From Cellulomonas chitinilytica (lineage in GTDB: Bacteria > Actinomycetota > Actinomycetes > Actinomycetales > Cellulomonadaceae), in the NCBI RefSeq assembly GCF_016862675.1, contig NZ_BONK01000001.1, forward strand, positions 485,495-549,494: 64,000 nt of DNA. Direction: 5' to 3'. Every line of letters starts with the position of its first letter. The stretch's first letter is position 1. Of this stretch, positions 1 through 8,296 are shown piece after piece. The notes under the pieces are model-generated. The model was not told the origin of the DNA, searched no databases, and worked only from the letters and a program-made list of their open reading frames with translations. A program made the translations under genes and the position numbers.

Positions 1-123
1 GTCGTGTCGGCCATCGTGGCGCTGGCCGTGGCCGTCGGGGCGTTCTTCTACCCGATCTGGACGGCCATGGTCGTGCCGTACTGGTTCTGGCACGCGCACA
101 TGTGGCTGACGACCTGGATCTGA
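1..123 (+). CDS. Protein O-mannosyltransferase, C-terminal end only
   Basis: The window opens inside a reading frame that ends at a TGA at 121-123. The 40 visible residues hold one hydrophobic helix, then FFYPIWTAMVVPYWFWHAHM and a short WLTTWI end. A Tyr-Pro pair, a short loop and a final aromatic-rich HMWL stretch are typical of the C-terminus of actinobacterial dolichyl-phosphate-mannose--protein mannosyltransferases (GT39, Rv1002c type). That membrane enzyme moves mannose from polyprenyl phosphate mannose to Ser/Thr of exported proteins. The family call rests on the tail only, so it is probable rather than certain. The gene faces the convergent GH20 gene, 52 bp away. Confidence 0.72.
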   Translation, partial: VVSAIVALAVAVGAFFYPIWTAMVVPYWFWHAHMWLTTWI

Positions 124-175
124 CGGACCCGCGCCGGTCGGGACGCCTGCCCGGGCGCCGGGCCGGCGGGACGCG

Positions 176-1627
176 TCAGGTCCAGTCGACCTGCGGGCTG
201 CGGTACCAGGGGAACCCGAACCGGTCCCAGAACCGCCCGTGCGCGGCGACCCGCGAACGGAACCCGTCCCAGTCCCGCTGCTCGGGGGCCGTCCACGCGA
301 CCTCGGCGACCGCGGCGAGCCGGGGCAGCAGCATCGCGGTGAGGTCGTCCAGGTTCCTCAGCGTCTCGGTCCAGACGGCGGCCTCGACCCCGATGACCGA
401 CTCCGGCGGGAGCCCCTCGATGATCGCGGTCGGCTCCCAGTCGTAGGCGTCGCGCAGCTCGATGTGACCGGCCCACTCGAGGCCGAGCTCGGTGGTCGCG
501 TCGTACTTCATGTCGAGGTACGTCTTCGAGCCGGGCGACATGAGGAACAGGGCACCGGCCTGCGCGGCGGCGACGAACGGGGCGGGGTCGACGCGCGGGT
601 CCCAGTACTGGACGACGGTGCCGGGCTCGAGCGCCGTGTGCGCGATCTCCTGCCACCCGACGACGCGCTTGCCTGCGCCGCGGACGGCTGCGGCCGCCTG
701 ACCGACGAGGTCCGCGTACTCCCCGCGCTCCATCGTGAGGACCTCGTCGCCACCGATGTGCACGAAGTCGCCGGGGGTCATCGCGGCGAGGTCGGCGAAC
801 ACGTCGGAGATGAACCGGCTCGTCGCGGGCAGGTCGGCGTGCAGCCGGCTGAACCCGACCTCGATGCCCGTGTAAGCGTCGGTGGGCACGCCGCCCGGCT
901 TGAGGTCGCCGTACGTGTGCGTGGCGGCGTTGACGTGCCCCGGGACGTCGATCTCCGGGACGACCCGGATCCCGCGGGCGGCGGCGTACGCGACGACGTC
1001 GGCGAACTCCTCGACCGTGTAGAACCCGCCGGGGTCGCCGCCGACGGACGTGCTGCTCGCCCGCTCGGTGAGCTGCGGACGGGACGGCAGGTGCAGGCGC
1101 CACCCCTGGTCGTCGGTGAGGTGCAGGTGCAGCACGTTGAGCTTGTAGTGCGCCATGAGCCCGATGACGACCTTGAGGTCGCGCACCGCGACGAAGTGCC
1201 GCGCGACGTCGACGGACAGCCCGCGCCAGCCGAACCGGGGCACGTCCTCGACACGGACCGCCGGCACGGTGAGCTCCGGGGTGACGAGCTGGCGCAACGT
1301 GACGAGCCCGTGCACCAGGCCCGCCGGGGTGCGGGCGTCGATCGTGACCCGCTCGGGCCGCACGACGACCCGGTACGCCTCGGCGCCCGACGGCAGCGAC
1401 TCGACGATACGCAGCCAGATGGTGTGCGGCGCCTCGCCGCCGGTGTACCGCACCTCGACGGGGTGCTCCGTGACGCGTCCGAGCAGGTCCGCGGCGAGCA
1501 CCCCGACCGAGATGAGCTCGGGCCGGCTCTCGACGACGACGGTGGTGCCCTGCCCGAGCACGAACGGCTCACCCCCGGTGACGTCGAGCGTGGTGGGGCG
1601 GGGGATCAGCGAGATCACGTCGGGCAC
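176..1627 (-). CDS. Beta-N-acetylhexosaminidase, GH20
   Basis: This 483-aa protein has an N-terminal GH20b-like domain (about residues 1-115) followed by a GH20 TIM barrel. Visible family marks are the RGLSVDVARHF strand, HLHLTDDQGWRL, and the catalytic Asp294-Glu295 pair in HIGGDEVL. The Glu protonates the glycosidic bond and the Asp orients the substrate N-acetyl group. It removes terminal GlcNAc or GalNAc from chitin or peptidoglycan fragments or glycans. I see no signal peptide, so it is probably cytoplasmic. The start is a GTG preceded by GAGGAGTCCA, a good ribosome-binding site. It lies 42 bp downstream of the transporter gene on the same strand and could be co-transcribed with it. Confidence 0.93.
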   Translation of the reverse strand: MPDVISLIPRPTTLDVTGGEPFVLGQGTTVVVESRPELISVGVLAADLLGRVTEHPVEVRYTGGEAPHTIWLRIVESLPSGAEAYRVVVRPERVTIDARTPAGLVHGLVTLRQLVTPELTVPAVRVEDVPRFGWRGLSVDVARHFVAVRDLKVVIGLMAHYKLNVLHLHLTDDQGWRLHLPSRPQLTERASSTSVGGDPGGFYTVEEFADVVAYAAARGIRVVPEIDVPGHVNAATHTYGDLKPGGVPTDAYTGIEVGFSRLHADLPATSRFISDVFADLAAMTPGDFVHIGGDEVLTMERGEYADLVGQAAAAVRGAGKRVVGWQEIAHTALEPGTVVQYWDPRVDPAPFVAAAQAGALFLMSPGSKTYLDMKYDATTELGLEWAGHIELRDAYDWEPTAIIEGLPPESVIGVEAAVWTETLRNLDDLTAMLLPRLAAVAEVAWTAPEQRDWDGFRSRVAAHGRFWDRFGFPWYRSPQVDWT

Positions 1628-1669
1628 TGGACTCCTCGGGCGATGACGGGCGGTACGTCCCCGGGCACG

Positions 1670-2668
1670 CTACTCGACGTCCCGGGCGAGGCGGCGCGCG
1701 ACGACCGCGCATGTCGCGAGCTGCAGCTGGTGGAACGCGATGACGGGCAGCGCGACGCTCGCGGCGAGCGCGGGCGAGAACAGCACCGACGCCATCGGCA
1801 GGCCCGTCGCGAGGCTCTTCTTCGAGCCGCACATGAGCAGGGCCACCCGGTCGGGCCGGGCCAGCCCGAGCTTCCCGCCGCCCGTCCACGTGAGCGTCAG
1901 CATCACCGCGAGCATCACCGCGCAGACAACGAGCAGCAGCACGAGCGCGACGACCGTGACGTGGTCCCAGGCACCCGAGACGGTCGCCTCGCTCACCGAC
2001 GTGTACGCGACGACCAGGATGGTCCCCCGGTCGGTCACGCGCGTCAGCGACGCGTGCTCTCGCACCCACCGCCCGATCCACGGCTGGACCGCCTGACCGA
2101 CGGCGAACGGCAGGAGGAGCTGCCACAGGATCCCCGAGACGGACCCGCCCGTCGGGCCGCTCGTGCGGGTCATGAGCAGGCCGACGAGCAGCGGTGTCAG
2201 CACGATGCCCGCGACGTTCGAAATCGTCGCGCCGGTGATCGCGCCCGCGACGTTGCCGCGGGCGATCGACGTGAAGACGACCGACGACTGCACCGTGGAC
2301 GGCAGCAGCGACAGGTACAGGACGCCCGTCTTCAGCTCGGGCGCCAGGACGTCGTCGGGCAGCAGCTGCACGAGCAGGCCCAGCACGGGGAACACCACGT
2401 AGGTCGCGGCGAGCATCGACCCCTGCAGGCGCCAGTTGCGCAGGCCCGCCCACACCTCGCCGGTCGCCATGCGGGCGCCGTAGAGGAAGAACAGGACCAC
2501 GATCGCGGCGGTCCTCACGACCTCGAGCACGTCCGCGAACCCACCGCGTGCCGGCACGACGAGCCCGAGCACGAGGACCGTGAGGATCATGACGACGAGC
2601 GGGTCCACCCACGCCCGGGCCTTCGCGACCAGTCCTGCGGCGCCGGTGGGGGGCTGGTCGGGCGGCAC
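1670..2668 (-). CDS. Bile acid:sodium symporter-family (SBF-like) membrane protein
   Basis: About 332 aa with some nine to ten hydrophobic helices and the motif CGSKKSLATGLPMASVLF, which marks the bacterial SBF-like branch of the BASS superfamily (PF13593 type). Members are inner-membrane, usually sodium-coupled carriers of organic anions; the substrate is not predictable here. The frame is open to 2725, but the residues before the GTG at 2668 are Arg-rich and unlike the family, so I chose that GTG (VPPDQPPTGAAG). It is followed on the same strand by the GH20 gene, so uptake of a sugar derivative is possible but only a guess. Confidence 0.85.
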   Translation of the reverse strand: MPPDQPPTGAAGLVAKARAWVDPLVVMILTVLVLGLVVPARGGFADVLEVVRTAAIVVLFFLYGARMATGEVWAGLRNWRLQGSMLAATYVVFPVLGLLVQLLPDDVLAPELKTGVLYLSLLPSTVQSSVVFTSIARGNVAGAITGATISNVAGIVLTPLLVGLLMTRTSGPTGGSVSGILWQLLLPFAVGQAVQPWIGRWVREHASLTRVTDRGTILVVAYTSVSEATVSGAWDHVTVVALVLLLVVCAVMLAVMLTLTWTGGGKLGLARPDRVALLMCGSKKSLATGLPMASVLFSPALAASVALPVIAFHQLQLATCAVVARRLARDVE

Positions 2669-2868
2669 CGCGTCATCATGCCACCGGCCCCGTCGGGCCC
2701 GCCGGGGACGCCCGACTCCGCCCACCCCGTTCGTCCTGGTCTGGTCCGGTCTGCCCGACGCAGGTGTGAGACGGATGTCCAGCTCGGGCCTTCTCAGCGC
2801 GCGCCCGGGCGGAATGTCCCCTACGTTCTCCGATACCGGATCGAACCCCTCTCAGTCAAGGAGTTCAC

Positions 2869-3138
2869 ATGACCCCCGAAGGCATCATCAGCGCGATCAT
2901 CATCGGCGCGATCATCGGCATCCTCGGCCGGCTCGTGGTGCGCGGCAAGCAGCGCATCTCGGCCCTCGCGACCGTCGCCGTCGGCATCGTCGCGGCGCTC
3001 GTCGGCACGTGGCTCGCCTCGCTCATCGGCGTCCAGGAGACGAACGGCGTCGACTGGATCGAGCTGCTCCTGCAGATCGGCCTGGCCGCGGTGTTCGTCG
3101 CGGCAGTCTCGGGCCGGCGCCGCCGCAGCGTGCTCTGA
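2869..3138 (+). CDS. GlsB/YeaQ/YmgE-family stress-response membrane protein
   Basis: An 89-aa protein with three hydrophobic helices and the family's Gly-rich first helix (IISAIIIGAIIGILGRL), once called transglycosylase-associated protein. These small membrane proteins are often induced by envelope or osmotic stress; the molecular role is unknown. The start ATG follows AAGGAG with a 5-nt gap. It is a single gene ending at a strong bidirectional hairpin at 3178-3217. The roughly 200 bp between it and the divergent transporter gene must hold promoters for both, but I cannot assign boxes with confidence. Confidence 0.88.
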   Translation: MTPEGIISAIIIGAIIGILGRLVVRGKQRISALATVAVGIVAALVGTWLASLIGVQETNGVDWIELLLQIGLAAVFVAAVSGRRRRSVL

Positions 3139-3177
3139 GCCTGCGGGCGCCCGCCCCGGCGCCCACGCCCCGCATCA

Positions 3178-3217
3178 CGACGAAGGCCGGACCCTCCGAC
3201 GGGTCCGGCCTTCGTCG
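3178..3217. terminator. Bidirectional hairpin terminator
   Basis: A perfect 17-bp stem (CGACGAAGGCCGGACCC and its complement) with a 6-nt loop lies between the convergent GlsB and VOC genes. The stem base GACGAAGG...CCTTCGTC recurs in two other hairpins in this window (6056-6086 and 49693-49729). Confidence 0.85.
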
Positions 3218-3246
3218 CGCGGCGCCCTGGTGCGTGTCGTCGTGCG

Positions 3247-4419
3247 TCACCCGCCGACGACCACGAGCTCGTTGCCCTCGGGGTCGGCGACCCGCCAGCG
3301 GCCCTCGGACTCCTCGAGGACCCGCCCGCCTGCCGCGACGGCCGCGGCGACGCGCGCCGCCGCGAGATCCGCCGGCACGGCGAGCTCGACGTGGATGCGG
3401 TTGCGCTGCCGGCGGCGGTCCGTGTCCGCGACGTCGATCTCCTGGAACGCCAGCACCGGGTTCAGGCGCCGCGGATCGACGATGTCGGTGAGCCGCGTGC
3501 GCCGGTCGTGGACGTACCCGAGCGCGGCGACCCAGAACGCGCGGACCGCGGCGACGTCGGCGGCGTCGAAGAACAGCTGGACGAAGTGAGGCAGCGACGG
3601 GTCCGCCACGGCGCCGAGCTCGCGCGCAGCGGTCTGGATCCGCTGCGCAAGACCCGTGAAGTCGACGTCGAGCCCGTGCGCCTCGCCGTCCCACTGGTCC
3701 TTGCCGGTGTCGAGGACCACGAACCCGGGACGCAGGTCGACCAGCAGCGGGAACCCGACGGCGTCGGCCAGCTCCGCCGCCGCAACGGCCACATCCGCCT
3801 GCTGCGTCGGCGCCGTGACGCGGTAGCAGGCCATCGCGCTGAACACCGCCTGCCAGTCGGCCGCCCGGCCGCCCTCGTCGAGCGCGTCGCCCGGGACGAG
3901 GTCGACCTCGTTGCCGTCGGGGTCGGCGTGGCACACCCCGAACGGGCCGAACGCCTCACCGAGACCCGCCTGCTCGACCGCCGTCTCCGGCCGCACGACG
4001 TCGAGGTGGATGCGGTTCCGCAACGGCCGCGGCTCGGTCGCCCTGCGGACCCGGATCGCGGGATCGCGCCGCAGAGGGTCCGCCAGACCGCCGTCCTGTG
4101 TCGGGGCGTAGTCGAGCGCACGCAGCCAGAACGGCGTCACCGCACCCGGGTCCGGGGAGTCGAACCCGACGCTCAGGTGCTGCAGCGCGGCCGGGTCCGC
4201 GGCGAGCCCGAGCTCCCGCGCGGCCACCGACACCGCCTCGGCGTGCTCGTCCGAGTCGAGCCGCACCCGCACGCCCGTCGCACGCACGTCCACCTCGACG
4301 TCGTCCGCCAGCGCCACGACCCGCCGGGCCCACACTGCCCCTTCGGTCAGCGACGACGCGTCGAACCATGCCGTCACGACTCCGTCGACGACCCGCCAGT
4401 CCGTTCCGATGACCGTCAT
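3247..4419 (-). CDS. Tandem VOC (glyoxalase-like) protein with an N-terminal 4a-hydroxytetrahydrobiopterin-dehydratase-like segment
   Basis: 390 aa. The first about 100 residues (TDWRVVDGVVTAWFDASSLT then RVVALADDVEVDVRATGVRV) resemble a pterin carbinolamine dehydratase-like module. Two glyoxalase/VOC-type repeats follow (about 105-230 and 235-390). Each has a paired RNRIHLDV or RNRIHVEL strand and a late DPDGNEVDLVP or DPEGNELVVVGG motif with the usual metal-position Glu. Substrate unknown. I chose the ATG at 4419 because it follows GGGAGGAG at good spacing; the open frame runs to 4566 without family-like sequence. It ends against the shared hairpin at 3178-3217. Confidence 0.82.
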   Translation of the reverse strand: MTVIGTDWRVVDGVVTAWFDASSLTEGAVWARRVVALADDVEVDVRATGVRVRLDSDEHAEAVSVAARELGLAADPAALQHLSVGFDSPDPGAVTPFWLRALDYAPTQDGGLADPLRRDPAIRVRRATEPRPLRNRIHLDVVRPETAVEQAGLGEAFGPFGVCHADPDGNEVDLVPGDALDEGGRAADWQAVFSAMACYRVTAPTQQADVAVAAAELADAVGFPLLVDLRPGFVVLDTGKDQWDGEAHGLDVDFTGLAQRIQTAARELGAVADPSLPHFVQLFFDAADVAAVRAFWVAALGYVHDRRTRLTDIVDPRRLNPVLAFQEIDVADTDRRRQRNRIHVELAVPADLAAARVAAAVAAGGRVLEESEGRWRVADPEGNELVVVGG

Positions 4420-4662
4420 GACCGGAACTCTCCTCCCGGACGGCGTTCCTGTCCCGCCGCGGCTTCGATCCGCATCCCGTCCTCCTGGCATACATGGGCT
4501 ACAAGTCGGACCCAGGCCGGCTCTCATGAGCACGACGACACCGAACGCCGACGACGCGGACATCACGTGCGATCGGCGATGGAGGCTGCCCGTTCGACTC
4601 TCGACAGGACCTCCACCGCCGACCCATCCTGGACGGGGCAGACCCGGTCAGGGAGGTCAACC

Positions 4663-5724
4663 ATGGGCGGACACCGTCGCGGTGAGCAGGTGCCAGACGA
4701 GCGGTCGGCCGTACGGCACGCGGTGCGCCCCGTCGACCGCGCGAGGCCGCAGGTCCCGACGATGGTCACCACGCGAGCTCTCGAGCGTCGCCAGCTCCTC
4801 CAGCTGCAGCGCGCCGCGGGGAACACTGCCTGCTGCGGCCTGGTCGGCGCGTCCCGGACGGCGCGCGAGGCAGTGTCCGGTGGTGACGAACCCGACCAGC
4901 TGCTCCCCGAGGATGGTGCGGTCCGCACCCACGCCCTCGAGGTCAGTGCCGAGTTCGCCGGTGGGTCCACCACTCCCGGACCGACCCGCGTCGGGACGAG
5001 CGATCATCGACCCGCTCCGGGCGTGCTCGCTGCCGACCAGGCTGTCGGTCCGACCGGCAGTCCCACGGTGCACAGCGGTGGCGGCAACGAGTGCCTGCCC
5101 ACGCTCCCGCAGCTGGACTGGGACGTGCAGGATGCCGGGACCAGCTGGCGCGCGAACGTGGTGGCGATGCGCGTCGGGGGTGACATCCGCATCACAGCCT
5201 GGGCGAACGCCCCGAGCTCGATGACCGCGCCGAACACCCCGAACCCGGTGGACGGCGGCAACATCAACAACGCCACCGGCTCCAGGAATCGCTGGCAGTT
5301 CGTGATCGACGACATGGCCGACTACGACTCGGCGAGCGGCGGAGGCGCCGGCCCGTACTGGCACAGCACCGCGGCATCCTCCGCCCACGAGTGGGCGCAC
5401 TGGAACTCCGACCTGCTCAGAGACGCCATCCCCACCGCCAACTGGACCGGCGCGAACACCGACATCGACGCCCTGACTGTCCCGAAGTCCGCCAGCTCCG
5501 ACGCCGCGGCCGCCCGGGCCGCGTTGCAGCCCGGTGTCGACGCCCGGTTCAGCACGTTCCTGCGTGCCTTCGCCACTCGCTGGAACGCGATCATCAACGG
5601 AACAGACAAGCCGGGCCGGGGCGGTCGCGGCTACGCCGCCGGGATGGCCGTGCTCAACGGGCACATCTCCGCCGTCCGTGGGTACGCCTCGTCCAAGGGC
5701 TGGACGGGTGGAGGTTCGCCGTGA
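4663..5724 (+). CDS. Putative HExxH metalloprotease with N-terminal LQRxxGN (eCIS-cargo-like) motif
   Basis: 353 aa; I do not recognise a named family. Residues about 45-60 read RRQLLQLQRAAGNTA. This matches the LQRxxGN motif that opens many DUF4157-type and actinobacterial extracellular-contractile-injection-system-associated proteins. No secretion signal is visible. The middle is low-complexity, and the C-terminal about 220 residues look folded. His242-Glu-Trp-Ala-His246 (AHEWAHWNSD) is a candidate zinc-binding and catalytic motif. A third metal ligand is not obvious. GGGAGGTCAACC precedes the ATG, a good ribosome-binding site. The stop overlaps the GTG start of the next gene (GTGA), so the two are translationally coupled. 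No injection-system structural genes are in the window. Function is inference. Confidence 0.6.
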   Translation: MGGHRRGEQVPDERSAVRHAVRPVDRARPQVPTMVTTRALERRQLLQLQRAAGNTACCGLVGASRTAREAVSGGDEPDQLLPEDGAVRTHALEVSAEFAGGSTTPGPTRVGTSDHRPAPGVLAADQAVGPTGSPTVHSGGGNECLPTLPQLDWDVQDAGTSWRANVVAMRVGGDIRITAWANAPSSMTAPNTPNPVDGGNINNATGSRNRWQFVIDDMADYDSASGGGAGPYWHSTAASSAHEWAHWNSDLLRDAIPTANWTGANTDIDALTVPKSASSDAAAARAALQPGVDARFSTFLRAFATRWNAIINGTDKPGRGGRGYAAGMAVLNGHISAVRGYASSKGWTGGGSP

Positions 5725-6023
5725 CCAGGGACCGCGAGGCAGCACCGACTGAGACCACCGCGGAACTCGTCCGGGCCGTGCGGCTGGCGGAGGGAGCCTT
5801 CGGCGCCGCCGATCTGGAGGTGACCGGGCACGTGCTCGTCGCCGCGCGTCGGCTGTCCGGTGGATCGCCGCAGTGCTCCGGAGTGCGCTGCTGGGAGCTG
5901 GTCTTCAAGCCGGAGCGTCTGGTGCCGAACAGCCCGGACGAGTTGGTGGGCGCCGGCGGCGAGATCCGCTTCACCGCGGATCTGGACGCCGGCGAGGCGG
6001 TCTTCACCGGGTTCGGCGACTGA
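5721..6023 (+). CDS. Small protein coupled to the putative metalloprotease; possible partner or immunity protein
   Basis: 100 aa, starting at a GTG that overlaps the upstream stop codon (GTGA), which argues for joint expression. After a charged N-terminus it shows a compact alpha/beta pattern. This ends in WELVFKPERLVPNSPDEL, then GGEIRFTADLDAGEAVFTGFG, a pattern I associate with small PepSY-like or inhibitor-like hypothetical proteins. There is no signal peptide or membrane segment. Its place directly behind a protease-like gene suggests an inhibitor, chaperone or immunity role, but that is inference. A hairpin at 6056-6086 closes the unit. Confidence 0.6.
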   Translation: MTRDREAAPTETTAELVRAVRLAEGAFGAADLEVTGHVLVAARRLSGGSPQCSGVRCWELVFKPERLVPNSPDELVGAGGEIRFTADLDAGEAVFTGFGD

Positions 6024-6055
6024 TCCGCGATCGGTGTAGCGCTTCCGCGGAACAA

Positions 6056-6086
6056 CGAAGGCCGGACCCTTGCGGATCCGGCCTTC
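6056..6086. terminator. Hairpin terminator
   Basis: CGAAGGCCGGA pairs with TCCGGCCTTCG around CCCTTGCGGA. It sits 32 bp after the small-protein stop and 10 bp from the 3' end of the convergent tRNA-Ala, so it could serve both strands. It is related in sequence to the hairpin at 3178-3217. Confidence 0.75.
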
Positions 6087-6093
6087 GTCGTGC

Positions 6094-6168
<75 letters not shown>

Positions 6169-6233
6169 TTGAGCGGGCTACAGACTAACACCACGTCGGA
6201 CCCGATCACGAAATCGAGGCCCGGCGGGCGTCG

Positions 6234-7502
6234 TCACTCCCCCGCGGCCCGGCGCTTCGCGAGCACGGCGTTGAGGTCGATGCTGCCCGTGGTCTCCGCG
6301 ACCGGCTCGACGACCTCCACCGTCTCCTCCTGCACGGCCGGTCGCTCCGTCGCACGGACCGCCGTCGAGCCCTCGAGGTTCTCGAGCGGGGCGGGCTCGC
6401 GGCGGGGCGCGGTGGCCTTCATCGTGTACGTCGGGCGGGGCACGGGGACCGGCGACCAGGCGTCGTCCGTCCCGGCGTCGCCGTCAGGCTCCGGGGCAGC
6501 CTCCTCCGAGTCCTTGGCGCGGGTCGTCAGGCGCACGACCGGCACGCCGCCCGTCGCCGCGTGACGTGCGGGCGACTCGGACTCGGGCTCGCCGCGGTCG
6601 GCGACGATCTTCGCGAACACCTCGGTGCGGGCGTCGGACGGGTGCACCGCACGGCCGGTCACGAGCGCGTGCGGGGCGTCCGTGCTCGCCGTCGTCGTGG
6701 GGGTGCTCGTGGTGCTCGTCGCCGCGGTGCTCGTCGGGGCCGTCGTCTCGGTGGCGGTGCGCGTGGTCGCGCTCGTCGGGGCCGTCCGGCGCTCCGGGAC
6801 CCGTGGGGTCGCACCGGTGATCGGGCGAGCGGACGGTGCCGCCGGTGCGACGACGCGCGTCGCCCCCGTGCGCGGCGCGACGCCCGTCCGGCGCTCCTCG
6901 GCCACGCGTGCCTCCCACGCGGCGTCGGCGGCGCGGCCGGCCAGCACGGCCCGGCGGCCCAGCACGACGACACCGGTCAGCAGCACGCTCGGCACGGCGC
7001 CGGCGACCCACGTCACGGTCGTCACCAGCCCGGCGACGGTCCAGCCGACCACGGACGCGACGACGAGGACCCCCGCGAGGAGTCCACGACGGCGTGCGGC
7101 GGCGGCACGGCGCGCGACGGACGCCGCGCGCGCGGCACGGGCCTGGGCGGCACGGCGCGCCGCCTCGGCGGTGATCCTGCTCTCGGTCGCTGTCGGTCGG
7201 TCCACGGTGACGCCTCCTGTCGCGCTCCCGGCGGGTAGCACCGGGAGCCCCTTTCCCGGGGTCAGCAGACCCGGCATCCTGCCGGTCGCCGTCCCGTCGG
7301 TCGAGTCCGCGGACCGCGCGTGCGCCGGCAGACCCCGAGGCCTGCGCCGGCGGGTCACCGCCACCACGCGCAACGCCTCGGAGAACCGGTCGTCGGCCCG
7401 GGACTCGAGCAGCTGCTGTCGGTACCGCAGCTTGTGCGGCACCAGGTACGCGACCCACAGACCCACGAGCGCCAGGGCGACGGGGCCTGCGAGATCGTTC
7501 AC
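6234..7502 (-). CDS. sepX: SepX/GlpR-type membrane protein (divisome-associated)
   Basis: 422 aa. A membrane helix opens the protein (about residues 5-22), followed by a conserved YLVPHKLRYRQQLLESRADDRFSEALRVV-type juxtamembrane block (only part quoted). Two more hydrophobic helices lie near residues 135-180. The rest is a long acidic, Thr/Ala/Pro-rich, probably disordered cytosolic region with a conserved-looking end (TGSIDLNAVLAKRRA). Together with rimJ and the MoeA-like glp upstream this matches Streptomyces SepX and corynebacterial GlpR, membrane partners of FtsZ and Glp. The start is a GTG at 7502. The linker contains TGVAP, TGATRVV and TGATPRV, short repeats also seen in the giant protein at 17559-22199. 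Orthology is inferred from topology and synteny. Confidence 0.78.
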   Translation of the reverse strand: MNDLAGPVALALVGLWVAYLVPHKLRYRQQLLESRADDRFSEALRVVAVTRRRRPRGLPAHARSADSTDGTATGRMPGLLTPGKGLPVLPAGSATGGVTVDRPTATESRITAEAARRAAQARAARAASVARRAAAARRRGLLAGVLVVASVVGWTVAGLVTTVTWVAGAVPSVLLTGVVVLGRRAVLAGRAADAAWEARVAEERRTGVAPRTGATRVVAPAAPSARPITGATPRVPERRTAPTSATTRTATETTAPTSTAATSTTSTPTTTASTDAPHALVTGRAVHPSDARTEVFAKIVADRGEPESESPARHAATGGVPVVRLTTRAKDSEEAAPEPDGDAGTDDAWSPVPVPRPTYTMKATAPRREPAPLENLEGSTAVRATERPAVQEETVEVVEPVAETTGSIDLNAVLAKRRAAGE

Positions 7503-7585
7503 GTCATGACGGTAGGTGCCGCCGCACGACGAATCCGGGACCGTGACGGCGTGTCGGCTGGCGCAGACCCCCGGATCGGTCCCGT

Positions 7586-8194
7586 TCACCCCGCAGCGGC
7601 ACCCCGACGCTCCCGCCACCGGGCGACGAGACCGCCCGGCACCTCCTCCGCGGTGAGCGCGAACGCCCGGTGGTCGCACCACTGCCCCTGGATGTGCAGG
7701 TAACGCTCGCGGACGCCCTCGTCGCGGAAGCCCAGCTTCTCGACGACCCGCAGCGACGGCCGGTTCTCCGGGCGGATGTTGATCTCCACCCGGTGCAGGT
7801 CCAGCGCGCCGAAGCAGTGGTCGGTCGCGAGCGCGACCGCCGTGGGGATCGTGCCCCGCCCCGCGACGTGCTCCGACACCCAGTAGCCGATCGTCGCCGA
7901 CCGCAACGAGCCGTACGTGATCGACGCGACCGTGAGCTGCCCGACGAGCTCGTCGTCGAGGTCCACCGCGAACGGCAGCGTCACTCCCGACCGGGCCTGC
8001 GCCGACAGCGTCCGGACGAACGCGGCGAACGTCGGGCGCGGACCCATGGTCGGGACCGGGCTCGTCGCGTCCCACGGCTCGAGCCAGTCGGCGTTGCGGG
8101 CCCGCAGCGCGAGCCACGCGTCCTGGTCGCGCCGGCGGAGCGGGCGCAGCCGCACGTCACCCTCACGCAGGACAGCGGGCCAGCCTGTCGCCAT
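7586..8194 (-). CDS. rimJ: GNAT N-acetyltransferase, RimJ-like
   Basis: 202 aa with the RimJ/RimL pattern: an N-terminal VRLRPLRRRDQDAWLALR strand-helix, GYWVSEHVAGRGTIPTAVAL for the acetyl-CoA pyrophosphate loop (variant of the usual Q/RxxGxG/A), and HRVEINIRPENRPSLRVVEKLGF. Such enzymes acetylate protein N-termini, classically ribosomal protein S5. In actinobacteria this gene sits between glp and sepX, as here (Rv0995 position), so a link to the envelope or division machinery is possible. The ATG at 8194 follows GGAAGG; the open frame extends upstream without family similarity. Confidence 0.88.
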   Translation of the reverse strand: MATGWPAVLREGDVRLRPLRRRDQDAWLALRARNADWLEPWDATSPVPTMGPRPTFAAFVRTLSAQARSGVTLPFAVDLDDELVGQLTVASITYGSLRSATIGYWVSEHVAGRGTIPTAVALATDHCFGALDLHRVEINIRPENRPSLRVVEKLGFRDEGVRERYLHIQGQWCDHRAFALTAEEVPGGLVARWRERRGAAAG

Positions 8195-8220
8195 CGGCTC
8201 AGCCTTCCGTTCCTGTGGTC

Positions 8221-8296
8221 GGGTTGAGGTTGCGCTCCGCTCCCGGCGCGTGACGCTCCGCGGTCCCGCACCGTCCGCTGCGCTCCACCTCAACCC
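8221..8296. repeat. Inverted repeat between glp and rimJ
   Basis: GGGTTGAGGT (8221-8230) and its exact complement ACCTCAACCC (8287-8296) bracket 56 bp of GC-rich DNA. The right arm overlaps the glp stop codon. On the minus strand it could form a stem-loop just after glp, acting as a partial terminator or mRNA-end structure within the glp-rimJ-sepX run. Confidence 0.5.

Noticed and set aside
239..2872. Very long opposite-strand open frame (877 aa)
   Set aside because: It is an Arg/Asp/Gly-rich shadow of the GH20 and transporter genes, caused by high GC. The same holds for the long antisense frames over 8311-11031, 11895-14402, 19173-22550, 34482-36557, 38492-40438 and 40320-42587.
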